From assembly GCA_031417835.1 (NCBI GenBank), contig JANOWJ010000005.1:1-31176 (forward strand): a stretch of 31,176 nt of DNA, given 5' to 3'. Below, one piece after another: positions 15,540-24,565 of the stretch (position 1 is its first letter; each line of letters begins with the position of its first letter). The notes beneath the pieces are model-generated. The model saw only the letters and a list, made by a program, of their open reading frames with translations. It was not told the DNA's origin and did no database searches. Position numbers and translations under genes: made by a program. Origin of the DNA: JADJLQ01 sp031417835. GTDB lineage: Bacteria; Bacteroidota; Bacteroidia; Chitinophagales; Saprospiraceae.

Positions 15540-17009
15540 TTATTCTAATGGATATTTAAACTTTTCAGAATAGTCGACTAATACCATTCCAATTTTCAGA
15601 AGTTTGAAATCGGAATAGCGTTTACCAATTACTTGAATACCGATAGGCAAGGATTCTTTACTGATTGAAATTGGCATAGACAAAACAGGATTTTCAGTAA
15701 GTGTAAATGGTGTAGTATATGCTTGGGTTGCCATATAATAATGTATGTCATCATTATTTGCTTTTAAAGGAGTATTATAGATACTAAAACTTCCGTATGA
15801 TTTGCTTGGTGCATGGTGATTAAAGGCTGTTACAGCGCTCACTGGGCAAATAAAAGAATCATATACATTCATGAAATTTTCCATAGTGTTAATCATGGAA
15901 TCTTGAATATTCATAGCTATCATATATTTTTCAACGGAAGTTGGTTTAACTACATTTTGGTGCATGGGAACATCTTTCAGTACACCTTTTATGAAAGGTA
16001 AACCCATCCCTTTTACAAAATTAGAGGTGTTATAGCCGCCTTGCATACCAATAAAACTACCCCAAGTTTTCCATGCCAAATTAAAATCTATTTCAGGAGT
16101 TACTTTTACAACTGTAGCACCAGCTTTTTCTAATTTTGAAATATATTCCTGTATTTTTAGTTTAATTTCATTATCAACAGGCACACCACCAAATTCATCA
16201 GTCCATGCAATTTTTAAATTCTTAATATCAATAGTATCTGTGTTTTTAACTAATGGGGTAAGTCTTCTGTCCTCACTTGTCGTTTTTGCAATGATACTCA
16301 TTGCCAATTCAAGATCGTCAATATTTCTTGCTAGGGGTCCTGCAACTGCTAAGGTTTTTAAGCCGTTCACTTTTTCTTTAGGATCAGTCTGTATTCCATG
16401 AAGAGAAACCGATCCAAACGATGGTTTGAATCCGTAAATTCCGCAATATGCTGCTGGTAGTCTAATTGAGCCCGCAACATCGTTGCCAAAACTTAGGGGA
16501 GTCATACCAGTTGCTAAAGCTGTTGCACAACCTCCGCTGCTTCCTCCACTGGTTTTAGTGGTATCCCATGGATTATTCGTTTTTCCAAAAATTGGATTGT
16601 CGGATTGCATATCCATTGCCAGAACAGACAAGTTGGTTTTTCCGATAATAATTGCACCTTCTGAAATCAACAATTTCACAATTTCCGCATCAGTATCAGG
16701 TACATTATTTGTCAATGGTTTATAACCTGAAGTTGTACGTAGTCCTTTTGTTCTGTAATTGTCCTTTATTGTAATCGGAACACCGTGAAGTTTTCCCCAG
16801 ATTTCGCCTTTTGCTATTGCAATATCCGCTTCTTTAGCTCTTTTTAATGCTTCCGTTTTATTAAGTGTCACCACCGCATTATAGGTGTGATTATACTTGC
16901 CTATTTGCTCAAAATAAGCAGTTACTACTTCATAGGAAGTAACTTCCTTGTTCCTGATTTTAGCTGCTATTTCTGTAGCAGACATAAATAAAATATTGTT
17001 TTGTGCCAT
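15540..17009 (-). CDS. Amidase-signature family hydrolase
   Basis: From ATG 17009 the protein has 489 residues; an upstream alternative start would add 55 residues overlapping the preceding gene and is rejected. It carries the full Ser-cisSer-Lys triad of the amidase signature family: K82 in TIKDNYRTKG, S157 in SGGSSGG and S181 in NDVAGSIRLPAAYCG. The spacing equals that of GatA-type enzymes. The C-terminal half lacks any GatA-specific context (no gatB or gatC nearby), so it more likely acts on a small amide than on misacylated tRNA. An early methionine-rich region, AQNNILFMSATEIA, shows no signal peptide. It lies 77 bases after the DUF1772-like gene and may share its transcript. Confidence 0.9.
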   Translation of the reverse strand: MAQNNILFMSATEIAAKIRNKEVTSYEVVTAYFEQIGKYNHTYNAVVTLNKTEALKRAKEADIAIAKGEIWGKLHGVPITIKDNYRTKGLRTTSGYKPLTNNVPDTDAEIVKLLISEGAIIIGKTNLSVLAMDMQSDNPIFGKTNNPWDTTKTSGGSSGGCATALATGMTPLSFGNDVAGSIRLPAAYCGIYGFKPSFGSVSLHGIQTDPKEKVNGLKTLAVAGPLARNIDDLELAMSIIAKTTSEDRRLTPLVKNTDTIDIKNLKIAWTDEFGGVPVDNEIKLKIQEYISKLEKAGATVVKVTPEIDFNLAWKTWGSFIGMQGGYNTSNFVKGMGLPFIKGVLKDVPMHQNVVKPTSVEKYMIAMNIQDSMINTMENFMNVYDSFICPVSAVTAFNHHAPSKSYGSFSIYNTPLKANNDDIHYYMATQAYTTPFTLTENPVLSMPISISKESLPIGIQVIGKRYSDFKLLKIGMVLVDYSEKFKYPLE

Positions 17010-17086
17010 AAGTGGAATTGTTAATAAAGTAAAAATATTGTTTTGATAAAAAGTCTCATGTTCGTAATTTGACAAATCGTAAAAAA

Positions 17087-17557
17087 TTATTTTGTACCAA
17101 ACACAGCGCCAATAAGTAAACTTATAAAGCCGGTTATGCTGGCAATTTGCCTGTATTGAAAAATAGTAAACCATTTCTCTCTGAAAGAAGTCCAGTTTGC
17201 AGGAACATTATCTGCCGACCATGTATTGATAACATCATTGATCGGTAAATTACCTTTTAATGTAAACACTATTTCAGCTACCAGTGCAAGCAACGCAATT
17301 GTTGCAGTAATAAATACAAGGCTTGAGGGAGTTTTGGCGGCTAAGATTACAAGTAACACATTTGCAAGTAATGCTGCGTAGATTACATATTTAAAACTGG
17401 CTCTCATACTGATGTCTATCAGCTTTCTTATTTCGGTATAAGAATTAGCACCCAACTTAAGCTGCACCTGTTTTAATGAAAGCATGTACATGAAAGCCTG
17501 ACTTGCAATCATTGCGTATGCCAGCAGCGTAATTGCAAAAAGTATTTTGGTTGTCAT
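17087..17557 (-). CDS. DUF1772-like membrane protein (anthrone-oxygenase-like)
   Basis: From ATG 17557 the product has 156 residues. It has four hydrophobic segments (about 3-25, 52-72, 76-96 and 130-150). Before the last is the pattern LPINDVINTWSADN, then NWTSFREKW, which resembles the conserved core of DUF1772/anthrone-oxygenase-like proteins. The family includes small membrane oxygenases acting on polyketide anthrones, but most members are uncharacterised. The neighbours are other small membrane proteins and an amidase, so a role in handling a small hydrophobic compound is possible. Confidence 0.7.
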   Translation of the reverse strand: MTTKILFAITLLAYAMIASQAFMYMLSLKQVQLKLGANSYTEIRKLIDISMRASFKYVIYAALLANVLLVILAAKTPSSLVFITATIALLALVAEIVFTLKGNLPINDVINTWSADNVPANWTSFREKWFTIFQYRQIASITGFISLLIGAVFGTK

Positions 17558-17626
17558 AACTAAATTATTTTTGGGGTTATTAATTTTGATTTCTTTTTTG
17601 ATAAACATAAGATCCACGAAAGCAAG

Positions 17627-18034
17627 TCAAACCATCTTCACTTTAATATTACGCTTAATTGTGAGAAGAAGATATGCGATATATAAAACGACCATGATAG
17701 CATCCACAACCACCGCTGTTCCTGCACCAAATCCCATGTAACTTTCATTTGAAGAAAGTATAAGTAGAATGAAGATAATTTTGCTGGTTCCGGCTATTAC
17801 AAGAACGAATCGTCTCACCGATTCCGTAAACGCTCCGTAAATTAGCATAATGCCAACAAGGCCAATCAATGCTCCCCAGTTCCGAACGATGATTTCGGCC
17901 AGAGGTACATCTATTGTTTGGCCAAAATTTGATAGAAGCGAAGCTTGAGGCGATATCAACGCTTGTAGCATGGTACAAGTTAAAAGACCCGAAGCAAGCA
18001 TAACCCATTTAAAATTTGATAAGAAGATACGCAT
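17627..18034 (-). CDS. Small integral membrane protein, unknown function
   Basis: From ATG 18034 the product has 135 residues with four likely membrane helices (about 8-28, 52-72, 78-97 and 106-126). No catalytic motif is recognised. The polar loop ISPQASLLSNFGQTIDVPLAE separates helices one and two. It starts 31 bases after the DUF4386-like gene and ends 69 bases before the DUF1772-like gene, so all three membrane proteins are probably one transcript. An alternative start at 18073 would overlap the previous gene. Confidence 0.75.
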   Translation of the reverse strand: MRIFLSNFKWVMLASGLLTCTMLQALISPQASLLSNFGQTIDVPLAEIIVRNWGALIGLVGIMLIYGAFTESVRRFVLVIAGTSKIIFILLILSSNESYMGFGAGTAVVVDAIMVVLYIAYLLLTIKRNIKVKMV

Positions 18035-18065
18035 AGTTTTATAGTTTAATTTTTTATAAATATTA

Positions 18066-18773
18066 TTATCCAATTAAATTTTCTTTATTTTTAAGAAACA
18101 AAACTCCAATTACAATCAGCCAAACCAGCCAGAGTGTACTTCCAATAAAGCCAGCCATATCCCACACAGGAAAACCTTTGATGACCGTAGCAAATAATTC
18201 AACCTGTGCCAGCAGGTAAATAATAGCACTGGTAATACCCAGTCCGTTTACCCATTTTGGCATCAGATTTATTTTGGCAAATGAAATGGTCATCATCACT
18301 GTCCACGCAATGGTAAAAAGTTGGCCTAAGTGTTCGCCCAGAATCACACCGCCAAACTGGTGAATGGTTTTAAAGGAAACGATGGCAGCGGCTTTTGTTG
18401 CTTCGTCTGTTGCATGCACAAATGAATCTGCAAGTACCGGTACAACAAATGTCCATCTTAATAAGCCAATCATCTGAACAATTAATCCAATCACTCCGAT
18501 GGTTGTAGCCATGCGTACCAATAGTGCTTTGTTTTCAAATTTTTGCCCAATCATGATATAGGCAGGTATTAAAGGAATACCGGTTATAGCGAAAGCAAAC
18601 CATGTCCATACCAGTGAATTTCCACCTTGGTAAAACTTGGTGAGAATTGTTCCGGTGTCCTGCCTTAAAATACCGGGATACTCAAAAGTGATGGTTAACA
18701 TAGTGTAGGGGATGAGCAATGCAATTGCACCTGCAAGTAGTAAGATTCCAATTGTTTTGCTGTTACTTTTCAT
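18066..18773 (-). CDS. DUF4386-like membrane protein
   Basis: A 235-residue protein with six to seven membrane helices. Conserved segments resembling DUF4386 include PLIPAYIMIGQKFENKA near residue 67, IGLLRWTFVVPVLADS near 102, and GGVILGEHLGQLFT near 141. The function of this family is not known. Charged residues inside the membrane part (R106, E147, H148) might matter. It is the first gene of the second half of the minus-strand block and has its own promoter-like region just upstream. Confidence 0.8.
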   Translation of the reverse strand: MKSNSKTIGILLLAGAIALLIPYTMLTITFEYPGILRQDTGTILTKFYQGGNSLVWTWFAFAITGIPLIPAYIMIGQKFENKALLVRMATTIGVIGLIVQMIGLLRWTFVVPVLADSFVHATDEATKAAAIVSFKTIHQFGGVILGEHLGQLFTIAWTVMMTISFAKINLMPKWVNGLGITSAIIYLLAQVELFATVIKGFPVWDMAGFIGSTLWLVWLIVIGVLFLKNKENLIG

Positions 18774-18801
18774 GTTGTTTTATTTTTTTTGTTTGCCAAT
18801 A

Positions 18802-18832
18802 CAAAGATGTATCAAGAAAAATTTCTGTTCAA
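18802..18832 (-). promoter_or_regulatory. Promoter-like region for the membrane-protein operon
   Basis: On the minus strand a TTG (18832-18830) is followed after 20 bases by CATCTTTG (18809-18802), one base off TAnnTTTG. It lies about 30 bases before the DUF4386-like start codon, in the gap after the epimerase-like gene. Confidence 0.45.
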
Positions 18833-18868
18833 GGAAATTTGTCCATAAATGCAACAAAGCTTATTTCA

Positions 18869-19813
18869 TTAATTATTTATTTTTGTTGATAAGTACCATT
18901 CAACCGTTTCTTTTACAATGTCCGATGGATAAGTAATATGGTTCCCAAAGCGGTTTAGATATTTGTTATGGTTTACCAAGTATGGATATTCAAACTGGTA
19001 AGCCATTTCATAGAGTTCTTTGATAAATGAATTAAAAAGTCCAGTGATTTTGATTATAAACTTTGGCGTAACAGATTTTTTTATTTTTTTGTTGGTAACC
19101 ACTTCAAATAAGTGTACCCATTTATCCAAGCTCAATGCAGGTGCATTGGGCACATGCCATATTTGTCCAAATGTGTCATTGGCGGCACCAATGTTTATCA
19201 TCGCTGCTGCAAAGTCATTTATATACGTGAATGTGTGCGGCAACGCTATATTACCAAACAGTCTTACCGTTTTTCCATGGTAAACACTATGCAGAAAATC
19301 TGTTCCGAAAATACCTTTGTGAATGCGTGGGCCAATAAAATCTGCGGCTTTTACAAAAGCCACCCTGTTGTTAAACGGTTCGCCAGCGTAGAGCAGAGTA
19401 TTTACAACCCCTGCTCTTATTTTGCCCTTTTTTGTTTTGGCTGAATGCGGCATTTGTTCATTCATTTCTTTTCCTGAAACATTGCCGTATGAATATAGGT
19501 TATCTGCAAAAACCAGCTTTGTATTGGTTTCGCTTAAGGCATACGCCAGTGCATTGGCCGTTGCCGGATAAAAATCTGCCCATTTATCATAAGGCATATC
19601 TGTACAACTAAACATTAATTCAGACCTTCTGGCAATAGCTACCATATCCGTTTTGGATGTTACATCTGCGGCTGTTACCTGTACGTTTTGAGGAATTGGT
19701 CTGTTCAGTTTTCCGGTTCTGTTTACCAATAAAATTTTTTCGTCCGGGTTTTTATCAAGCAGCAATTGCATAATAGTCAGTCCCAGCTGCCCAGTTCCTA
19801 ATATTGTCGTCAT
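18869..19813 (-). CDS. NAD(P)-binding epimerase/SDR-like protein
   Basis: A 314-residue extended short-chain dehydrogenase-like protein. The N-terminal Rossmann motif is TTILGTGQLGLTIMQLLL (GxGxxG). The middle has FADNLYSYG where the catalytic YxxxK would be expected, but the lysine pattern is not clear, so it may be an atypical member that binds rather than converts its ligand. The C-terminal region carries LPHTFTYINDFAAAMI and WHVPNAPALS, which are seen in sugar-epimerase-like and NmrA-like proteins. It starts 10 bases after the barrel gene, which suggests a joint transcript. The substrate is unknown. Confidence 0.82.
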   Translation of the reverse strand: MTTILGTGQLGLTIMQLLLDKNPDEKILLVNRTGKLNRPIPQNVQVTAADVTSKTDMVAIARRSELMFSCTDMPYDKWADFYPATANALAYALSETNTKLVFADNLYSYGNVSGKEMNEQMPHSAKTKKGKIRAGVVNTLLYAGEPFNNRVAFVKAADFIGPRIHKGIFGTDFLHSVYHGKTVRLFGNIALPHTFTYINDFAAAMINIGAANDTFGQIWHVPNAPALSLDKWVHLFEVVTNKKIKKSVTPKFIIKITGLFNSFIKELYEMAYQFEYPYLVNHNKYLNRFGNHITYPSDIVKETVEWYLSTKINN

Positions 19814-19823
19814 ACAATTTTAT

Positions 19824-20279
19824 TTAAAATTTGAATGAGTAACCAATGCTTGGTGTTGGATTGATTTTTAAACTATGTCCTTTGGCGGCAACACCAATTG
19901 CACCAATCCTTAAATTAATCCCTTTCCAAACCATCCAACGAAAACCGGCCTCCATTGCCACAGCATTTTCATTTTTGTAGTCAAGATTTATTCCTTTTAA
20001 ATACGATGCGCCTGCATAAAATGAGGAAGGAATTTCTTTTTTGCCAAGAGGAAGAAACCAATAGGTTAAACCTGCTTTCAAAAATTTAGTGGTCACGCCA
20101 CTTTCAAATGCAGTAATATAATACCCTGCGTGAACAGAAATTTGCTTACGCTGGTATTCCAAACCAATTGAAGGGTTTCTAAAAGCATTGACACTTAAGG
20201 TGTTCTTAGGAAATTTGTCCTGTGCGAAGGCGACACTTGTTAAAACAAGCATTGAAGCCAATAGAAGATTTTTTTTCAT
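19824..20279 (-). CDS. Small outer-membrane beta-barrel-like protein
   Basis: A 151-residue protein with a clear signal peptide (LLLASMLVLTSVAFA, then Q20). The mature part shows amphipathic strands ending in aromatic residues, for example ISVHAGYYITAF, LKAGLTYWFLPL, SSFYAGASYLKG and a last strand PSIGYSFKF with a terminal Phe typical of outer-membrane barrels. It could be a six- to eight-stranded barrel. It lies between a Crp/Fnr-like gene and the epimerase-like gene on one strand and is probably controlled by the former. Confidence 0.75.
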   Translation of the reverse strand: MKKNLLLASMLVLTSVAFAQDKFPKNTLSVNAFRNPSIGLEYQRKQISVHAGYYITAFESGVTTKFLKAGLTYWFLPLGKKEIPSSFYAGASYLKGINLDYKNENAVAMEAGFRWMVWKGINLRIGAIGVAAKGHSLKINPTPSIGYSFKF

Positions 20280-20359
20280 ATCGTAATTTGTTTTAGTTTA
20301 CGATACAAAGGTCATTCAATGTAAAATCTATCTACTAGACAAATGTCTAAAAAAGAAAA

Positions 20360-20923
20360 TTAGCGTATTTTACTTCTTATTCTACTCAAGTGGCGTGGTG
20401 TAACGGCAAGCATAGATGCTAAATGTTGAAGTGGTATTTGCTGTAAAAGATGTGGTTCGTTTTTTAGCATTTTTTCGTACCGCTGTTCTGCTGTTAATAC
20501 AATTAGGTCATAGCGACTAGCATCAATTCCACAAAGAGTGGCTTCAAGTAAGCCAATATAAAAGTCCTTAAAAGCAGGAATTTCATTCAACAACATTTTT
20601 AGATTTGTTTTACTAATCATACTTATGCTGCCATCTACTAGTGCTTTTACATTCTCTACTGAAGGTGATTCGCTAATAAAACTTAACACCGAAGCAAAGA
20701 AAGTGTTTTCGATAGATACATAGTTGGTTCTTTCTTCCCCATCTTGAATAACATAGTATTGAAACATACCAGTTTCTACAAATCCCATATATCTGCTTGT
20801 CTTACCCTCTTCTACAACAAAATCATTTTTTTTGAATTTCTGTAACTCAAAAGCATTTAATATTTTTTTCAAGTCATCACCTGCAAAACCAATCGTTTCA
20901 AAATATTTTTTAACTTTGAACAT
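20360..20923 (-). CDS. Crp/Fnr-family transcriptional regulator
   Basis: A 187-residue regulator. Residues about 20-115 form a cyclic-nucleotide-binding-like beta-roll (FKKNDFVVEEGKTSRYMGFVETG is its core, cited in part). Residues about 150-187 contain a compact helix-turn-helix with IPLQHLASMLAVTPRHLSRIR. The FNR cysteines are absent, so it is not an oxygen-sensing FNR. The phosphate-binding cassette of CRP (RxS) is not clear either, so the ligand cannot be given. In Bacteroidota such short proteins often control a neighbouring small operon. Here that would be the barrel, epimerase-like and membrane-protein genes downstream. Confidence 0.88.
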   Translation of the reverse strand: MFKVKKYFETIGFAGDDLKKILNAFELQKFKKNDFVVEEGKTSRYMGFVETGMFQYYVIQDGEERTNYVSIENTFFASVLSFISESPSVENVKALVDGSISMISKTNLKMLLNEIPAFKDFYIGLLEATLCGIDASRYDLIVLTAEQRYEKMLKNEPHLLQQIPLQHLASMLAVTPRHLSRIRSKIR

Positions 20924-21213
20924 ACCTTTTATCTTAGATTATGTGAGGTCCTTTTTATGCTTGCAGCTAACACGTAAATATACATAACTTTTAAAATATT
21001 GCAGCGAGGCTGTAAATTGAATTATTCTTCTGATTTATAGAAGCTTGCAAAATAATTTAGTAGAATTGCGCAATGCGTAATTATTTGGCACTATTTACTG
21101 CTCAATGTAAATTACGCAAAAATGAAAATGGATGAATACCCACTTTTTGAGTTTCATTTGAGATCGGTAGAACGCCGAAAATAAAAACATTTTATATCCG
21201 TCCCCCCGCAACC
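20924..21213. other. Intergenic region at the right end of the 8-kb block
   Basis: No gene was found. The region contains a perfect inverted repeat TGCGTAATT/AATTACGCA (21074-21082 and 21110-21118, 27-base loop) and GCAGCTAAC near 20963, which recalls the outer part of the attC-like site. Any promoter of the Crp/Fnr-like gene must lie here, but no good TAnnTTTG box was found. Confidence 0.4.
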
Positions 21214-22326
21214 TCAATCATAATATCGACCCACATGATCCGCTATTGCCCGGCGCATTTTGAGCACATCGATCAAGCCCATCTGTTGGTGCACGATCTT
21301 ACCTTCCGGTGAGACTAAAAGCGTGTAAGGTAGTGCGCCTTGCCATGCCGGATCTATAGCCTCGATCAGCGCATATTTATCAGTGCCATCATAGATCAGG
21401 TTTTTATTAGACGCATATTTTCCTTTGAGGAATGCCAGGGCTTTGTCGGCATTTTTAGGTGCGTCCATAGATATGCTGATAAACTCAAAATCTCTGCTTC
21501 GATACATATGATTGGACTCCACCAGACTCGTGAACTCGCGCACACAAGGACCGCACCAGGTAGCCCATACATTGATCAGTCGGTATTTGCCGGTGCCTTC
21601 GTTTTTTACGACCGCTTTGATGGTTGCGATATCGGCTTTTTCCAAGGAGACCGGCTCAGTAGCCCATTTTTGCACTTCCGTAACTTTGCTGGCGGCTTTC
21701 TCAGCCCATTTTACACTACAGCCAAATACTTTAGTGGTGGCAGGATCCACCGGTTTATTCGCTAAGATCGCATCGACAGCGTCGCGTAGATTATGTACTT
21801 TCTCCCGTCCGATGTGTTCATCATCATCGATCCTGCCTTGATACTTTAGTTTGCGGGACTTATCGAAAACAAATACGTGTGGTGTGGCGATAGCTCCGTA
21901 GAGACGCGATGTGACTTGTGTAGCCCCATCGTACAAATACGAGAAGTTATACTTTTTATCTTTGGCTCTGATCACCATCTCTGCATAACTGTCACTCAGG
22001 TCGGTATACCCCATCTCATCAAATCGGACCGATTTATCTGAATTGGGGCTGATGGCTATCAATTTGACATTTTTAGATTTATAGTCATTGACAAAGGATA
22101 TGATGCGATCTTCATAAGCTTGTGCAGTGGGGCAATGATTGCAGGTGAATAACACCACCAAAATTTCTGCCGCTGCAAAACTTTTAAGATTCCGCATTTT
22201 GCCATCTATATCTTTCAATAGAAAATCAGGCGCTGCAGCACCAATAGCCAATGGTTTGACTTCTTCAGCCGCAAATCCTACTCTGCTGGCAATAAGGATA
22301 CAAAGCATTAAAATTTTCTTGATCAT
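21214..22326 (-). CDS. Secreted double-thioredoxin-domain protein (AhpC/TSA-like plus TlpA-like)
   Basis: A 370-residue protein with a signal peptide (ILMLCILIASRVGFA). Two thioredoxin-fold domains lie in tandem. The first, about residues 25-190, is peroxiredoxin-like with VVLFTCNHCPTAQA and a CxxC at C62-C65. The second, about 225-365, is TlpA/ResA-like with NVWATWCGPCVREF and C258-C261. It probably acts in the periplasm in disulfide or peroxide chemistry. Length fits fused thioredoxin proteins known from Bacteroidota and Planctomycetes. The 3' end of the gene is the site where an 8-kb block abuts, with a second copy of the last ~30 codons at 13098-13203. Confidence 0.88.
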   Translation of the reverse strand: MIKKILMLCILIASRVGFAAEEVKPLAIGAAAPDFLLKDIDGKMRNLKSFAAAEILVVLFTCNHCPTAQAYEDRIISFVNDYKSKNVKLIAISPNSDKSVRFDEMGYTDLSDSYAEMVIRAKDKKYNFSYLYDGATQVTSRLYGAIATPHVFVFDKSRKLKYQGRIDDDEHIGREKVHNLRDAVDAILANKPVDPATTKVFGCSVKWAEKAASKVTEVQKWATEPVSLEKADIATIKAVVKNEGTGKYRLINVWATWCGPCVREFTSLVESNHMYRSRDFEFISISMDAPKNADKALAFLKGKYASNKNLIYDGTDKYALIEAIDPAWQGALPYTLLVSPEGKIVHQQMGLIDVLKMRRAIADHVGRYYD

Positions 22327-22539
22327 GTGACCTCAGTTTTTTAAAATTAATTGCATTAAATATAAGGGTTTACCCCATAGCATGCAATCGATTGATTAAA
22401 TCCTACTACTCTTTGATAAAAATCAGGTAAATAAAGACAGGATTGATCCATAATGGAAAATATATCCTTAAAACGTTAATCGGATTATCGGATATCATCA
22501 GTTTTTTTGTTAGGTTAGCAGACTTAAATCACAACTTGT

Positions 22540-23949
22540 ATGGATATTGATAGAAGAGAATTTTTAGAACAGTCCTCCTTAGCAGCCGGCAGCATGCTGG
22601 TCAGCCCGATGGTATCATCAAGACCCTTCATGGCCAAAAAAAGATTGGTTCTGGTCGGCACCGGGAGCAGAGGTACCGGATTTTGGGGTAGGACTGTCAA
22701 CACGAATTACAAAGATCAAGTCGAGTTCGTAGGACTTTGTGATATCAATCCAGGTCGAGTGGAGTACGCTAAATCCTCCATGGGCGTAAGTTGTAAGACC
22801 TTTACTGACTTTGATGTGATGATGAAAGAAGTCAAGCCGGATATCGTAATCGTCACCACGGTAGATGCGACCCACCATGAGTTTATCATCAAAGCCCTGC
22901 AATATGGCAGTGATGTGATCACTGAAAAACCGATGACGACTGATGAAATGAAATGTCAGTCTATCCTGGATGCGGAGAAAAAATCCGGTAAAAAGGTGAT
23001 CGTTGGCTTTAACTACCGGCACAATCCTCATATCACCAAACTCAAAGAATTACTTTCTAAAAACAGAATAGGCAAAGTCACTTCGGTCGACTTTCATTGG
23101 TATCTCAATGTATATCATGGTGCGGATTATTTCAGACGCTGGCATGGATTTGTAAACAAAGGCGGTTCCCTCTGGGTACATAAAGCATCCCACCATTTTG
23201 ATATGCTCAATTGGTTGATCGACTCTGATCCTGTAGAGGTCATGGCCTATGGCCAGCTCAATCATTATGGTAAAAATGGAGCAGTCCGAGGCAAAACCTG
23301 TAGATCCTGCGATTATAAGACTACCTGCAAGTTTTATTATGACATCAATAGGAGCCAAGAGAATGTGAATCTATATGTCAAAAATGAACATCACGATCAA
23401 TATTATAGGGACAGTTGTGTCTTCAGACCGGAGATCGATATCTGGGATAAGATGTCTGCGCAGATCGTCTACGCCAATGGAGTGTCTGTCAACTATTCAT
23501 TGACGACTTATTCACCCTACGAAGGTTGGAAGTTATCCTTCAATGGCATGGATGGTCGTATTGACAGTTGGGAGGATATTCCATTTCAAAAAACGGATAC
23601 CGCCGTCGCTATGGATCAAGCGAATAAACATGCCTCAGAAATGACTCAAAACAAGAATGAAAAACCGGATTCATTCGATGAAATTTTTGTGATGGACAAT
23701 TTTGCAAAAGCCGGTGAGACGATCTATGTGCCTAAATACAAAGGAGGCCACGGAGGCGGTGATGGGCGACTTCAAGATTTAATCTTTAAAAACCCAACCA
23801 ATGAAAACCCGTACAAGATCATGGCCGGCACGAGAGATGGAGCTTTTTCATGCCTGGTCGGCATAGCGGCCCGCAAAAGTATTGCGCTTAATCGTAGTGT
23901 GAAAATCTCTGAGCTTACTGATTTGATACCGAGTGTTAATAGAGGTTGA
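22540..23949 (+). CDS. Tat-exported Gfo/Idh/MocA-family oxidoreductase
   Basis: A 469-residue protein. The N-terminus DRREFLEQSS followed by a weakly hydrophobic stretch is a twin-arginine signal, so the enzyme is likely folded with its cofactor before export. The Rossmann part has KRLVLVGTGSRGTG at about residue 34, and ITEKPMTTDE with E129-K130-P131, the family's cofactor-side motif. A downstream KASHHFDMLNW segment is the usual place of catalytic Lys and His. Unusual are four cysteines, C254, C257, C263 and C293, in a CxxC-x5-C layout that could hold a metal. Family members oxidise or hydrolyse sugars and their derivatives; the substrate is not deducible. It is divergent from the redoxin gene. 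Confidence 0.9.
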   Translation: MDIDRREFLEQSSLAAGSMLVSPMVSSRPFMAKKRLVLVGTGSRGTGFWGRTVNTNYKDQVEFVGLCDINPGRVEYAKSSMGVSCKTFTDFDVMMKEVKPDIVIVTTVDATHHEFIIKALQYGSDVITEKPMTTDEMKCQSILDAEKKSGKKVIVGFNYRHNPHITKLKELLSKNRIGKVTSVDFHWYLNVYHGADYFRRWHGFVNKGGSLWVHKASHHFDMLNWLIDSDPVEVMAYGQLNHYGKNGAVRGKTCRSCDYKTTCKFYYDINRSQENVNLYVKNEHHDQYYRDSCVFRPEIDIWDKMSAQIVYANGVSVNYSLTTYSPYEGWKLSFNGMDGRIDSWEDIPFQKTDTAVAMDQANKHASEMTQNKNEKPDSFDEIFVMDNFAKAGETIYVPKYKGGHGGGDGRLQDLIFKNPTNENPYKIMAGTRDGAFSCLVGIAARKSIALNRSVKISELTDLIPSVNRG

Positions 23950-24124
23950 TTGTGAGATCGATGATGGGTAGATTGAAATAAATTGATTTTGGCATTTTTT
24001 CCTGTTTTCCGCACCGGGACAACATGAAATGGCTTAGATCAAAAACAAATAATTTCTTGAGGCAAAGTTGATCTGAATTTAATTTTTGAAAAAATATAGA
24101 ACTTTTTCTGGCATTTTTACTTTT

Positions 24125-24340
24125 TTTCCGCCCGCCTACCGGAGGTCAGGCAAAAAAGTAACAAAAAACTCGTTCCAAAAAAAACTCGCTCGGTGTTCAC
24201 AGCTTTTCCTAACGGTATCGCCGACAATTGATTGTATCATCAGATAATCCGCATCGTGCCTGCCCTCCGGGAGGCGGGCTCGATCCCTGCCCGCCTGTGG
24301 CATTCTGGCGGGAGTTTTTTGGAACACGCCAGAGTTCATT
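24125..24340. repeat. GC-rich composite palindromic repeat
   Basis: A palindrome with GCCTGCCCTCC on one side (24258-24279 in total), a CCCGCC/GGCGGG stem (24290-24295 with 24307-24312), and a further CCTACCGGAGG-like palindrome near 24136. The outer flanks GTTCCAAAAAA-ACTC (near 24172) and GAGTTTTTTGGAAC (near 24312) are inverted copies of one another. Such GC-rich palindromic blocks are dispersed repeats in many Bacteroidota. A 71-codon minus-strand frame across it is not protein-like. Confidence 0.6.
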
Positions 24341-24565
24341 CTGAACCGCATTTATCTTGAGATATAGTGAATTGCTTGATATGTTGCTGATTCGTCGGGT
24401 CCTAAATATTCGTCTTGAAATATTTTATAACGACAAGACACAAAAATAATTTGGGGCTTCGCTTTTCAAGTAAGCCGCATTAGTCCTATTAATGTAACAC
24501 GACCCCATTTAGAGTCTAATACATGGTAAAGGCCAAATAAATTGATTTTGCCTTACTCCTTATTC

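Noticed and set aside
15540..17174. The amidase as GatA of the tRNA amidotransferase
   Set aside because: The signature fits the broad family, but no gatB or gatC is adjacent; the longer start at 17174 overlaps the preceding membrane-protein gene.
24136..24351. A 71-codon minus-strand reading frame
   Set aside because: It lies across the GC-rich palindromic repeat, its residues are repeat-like (many Arg, no folded pattern), and no promoter or neighbour supports it.
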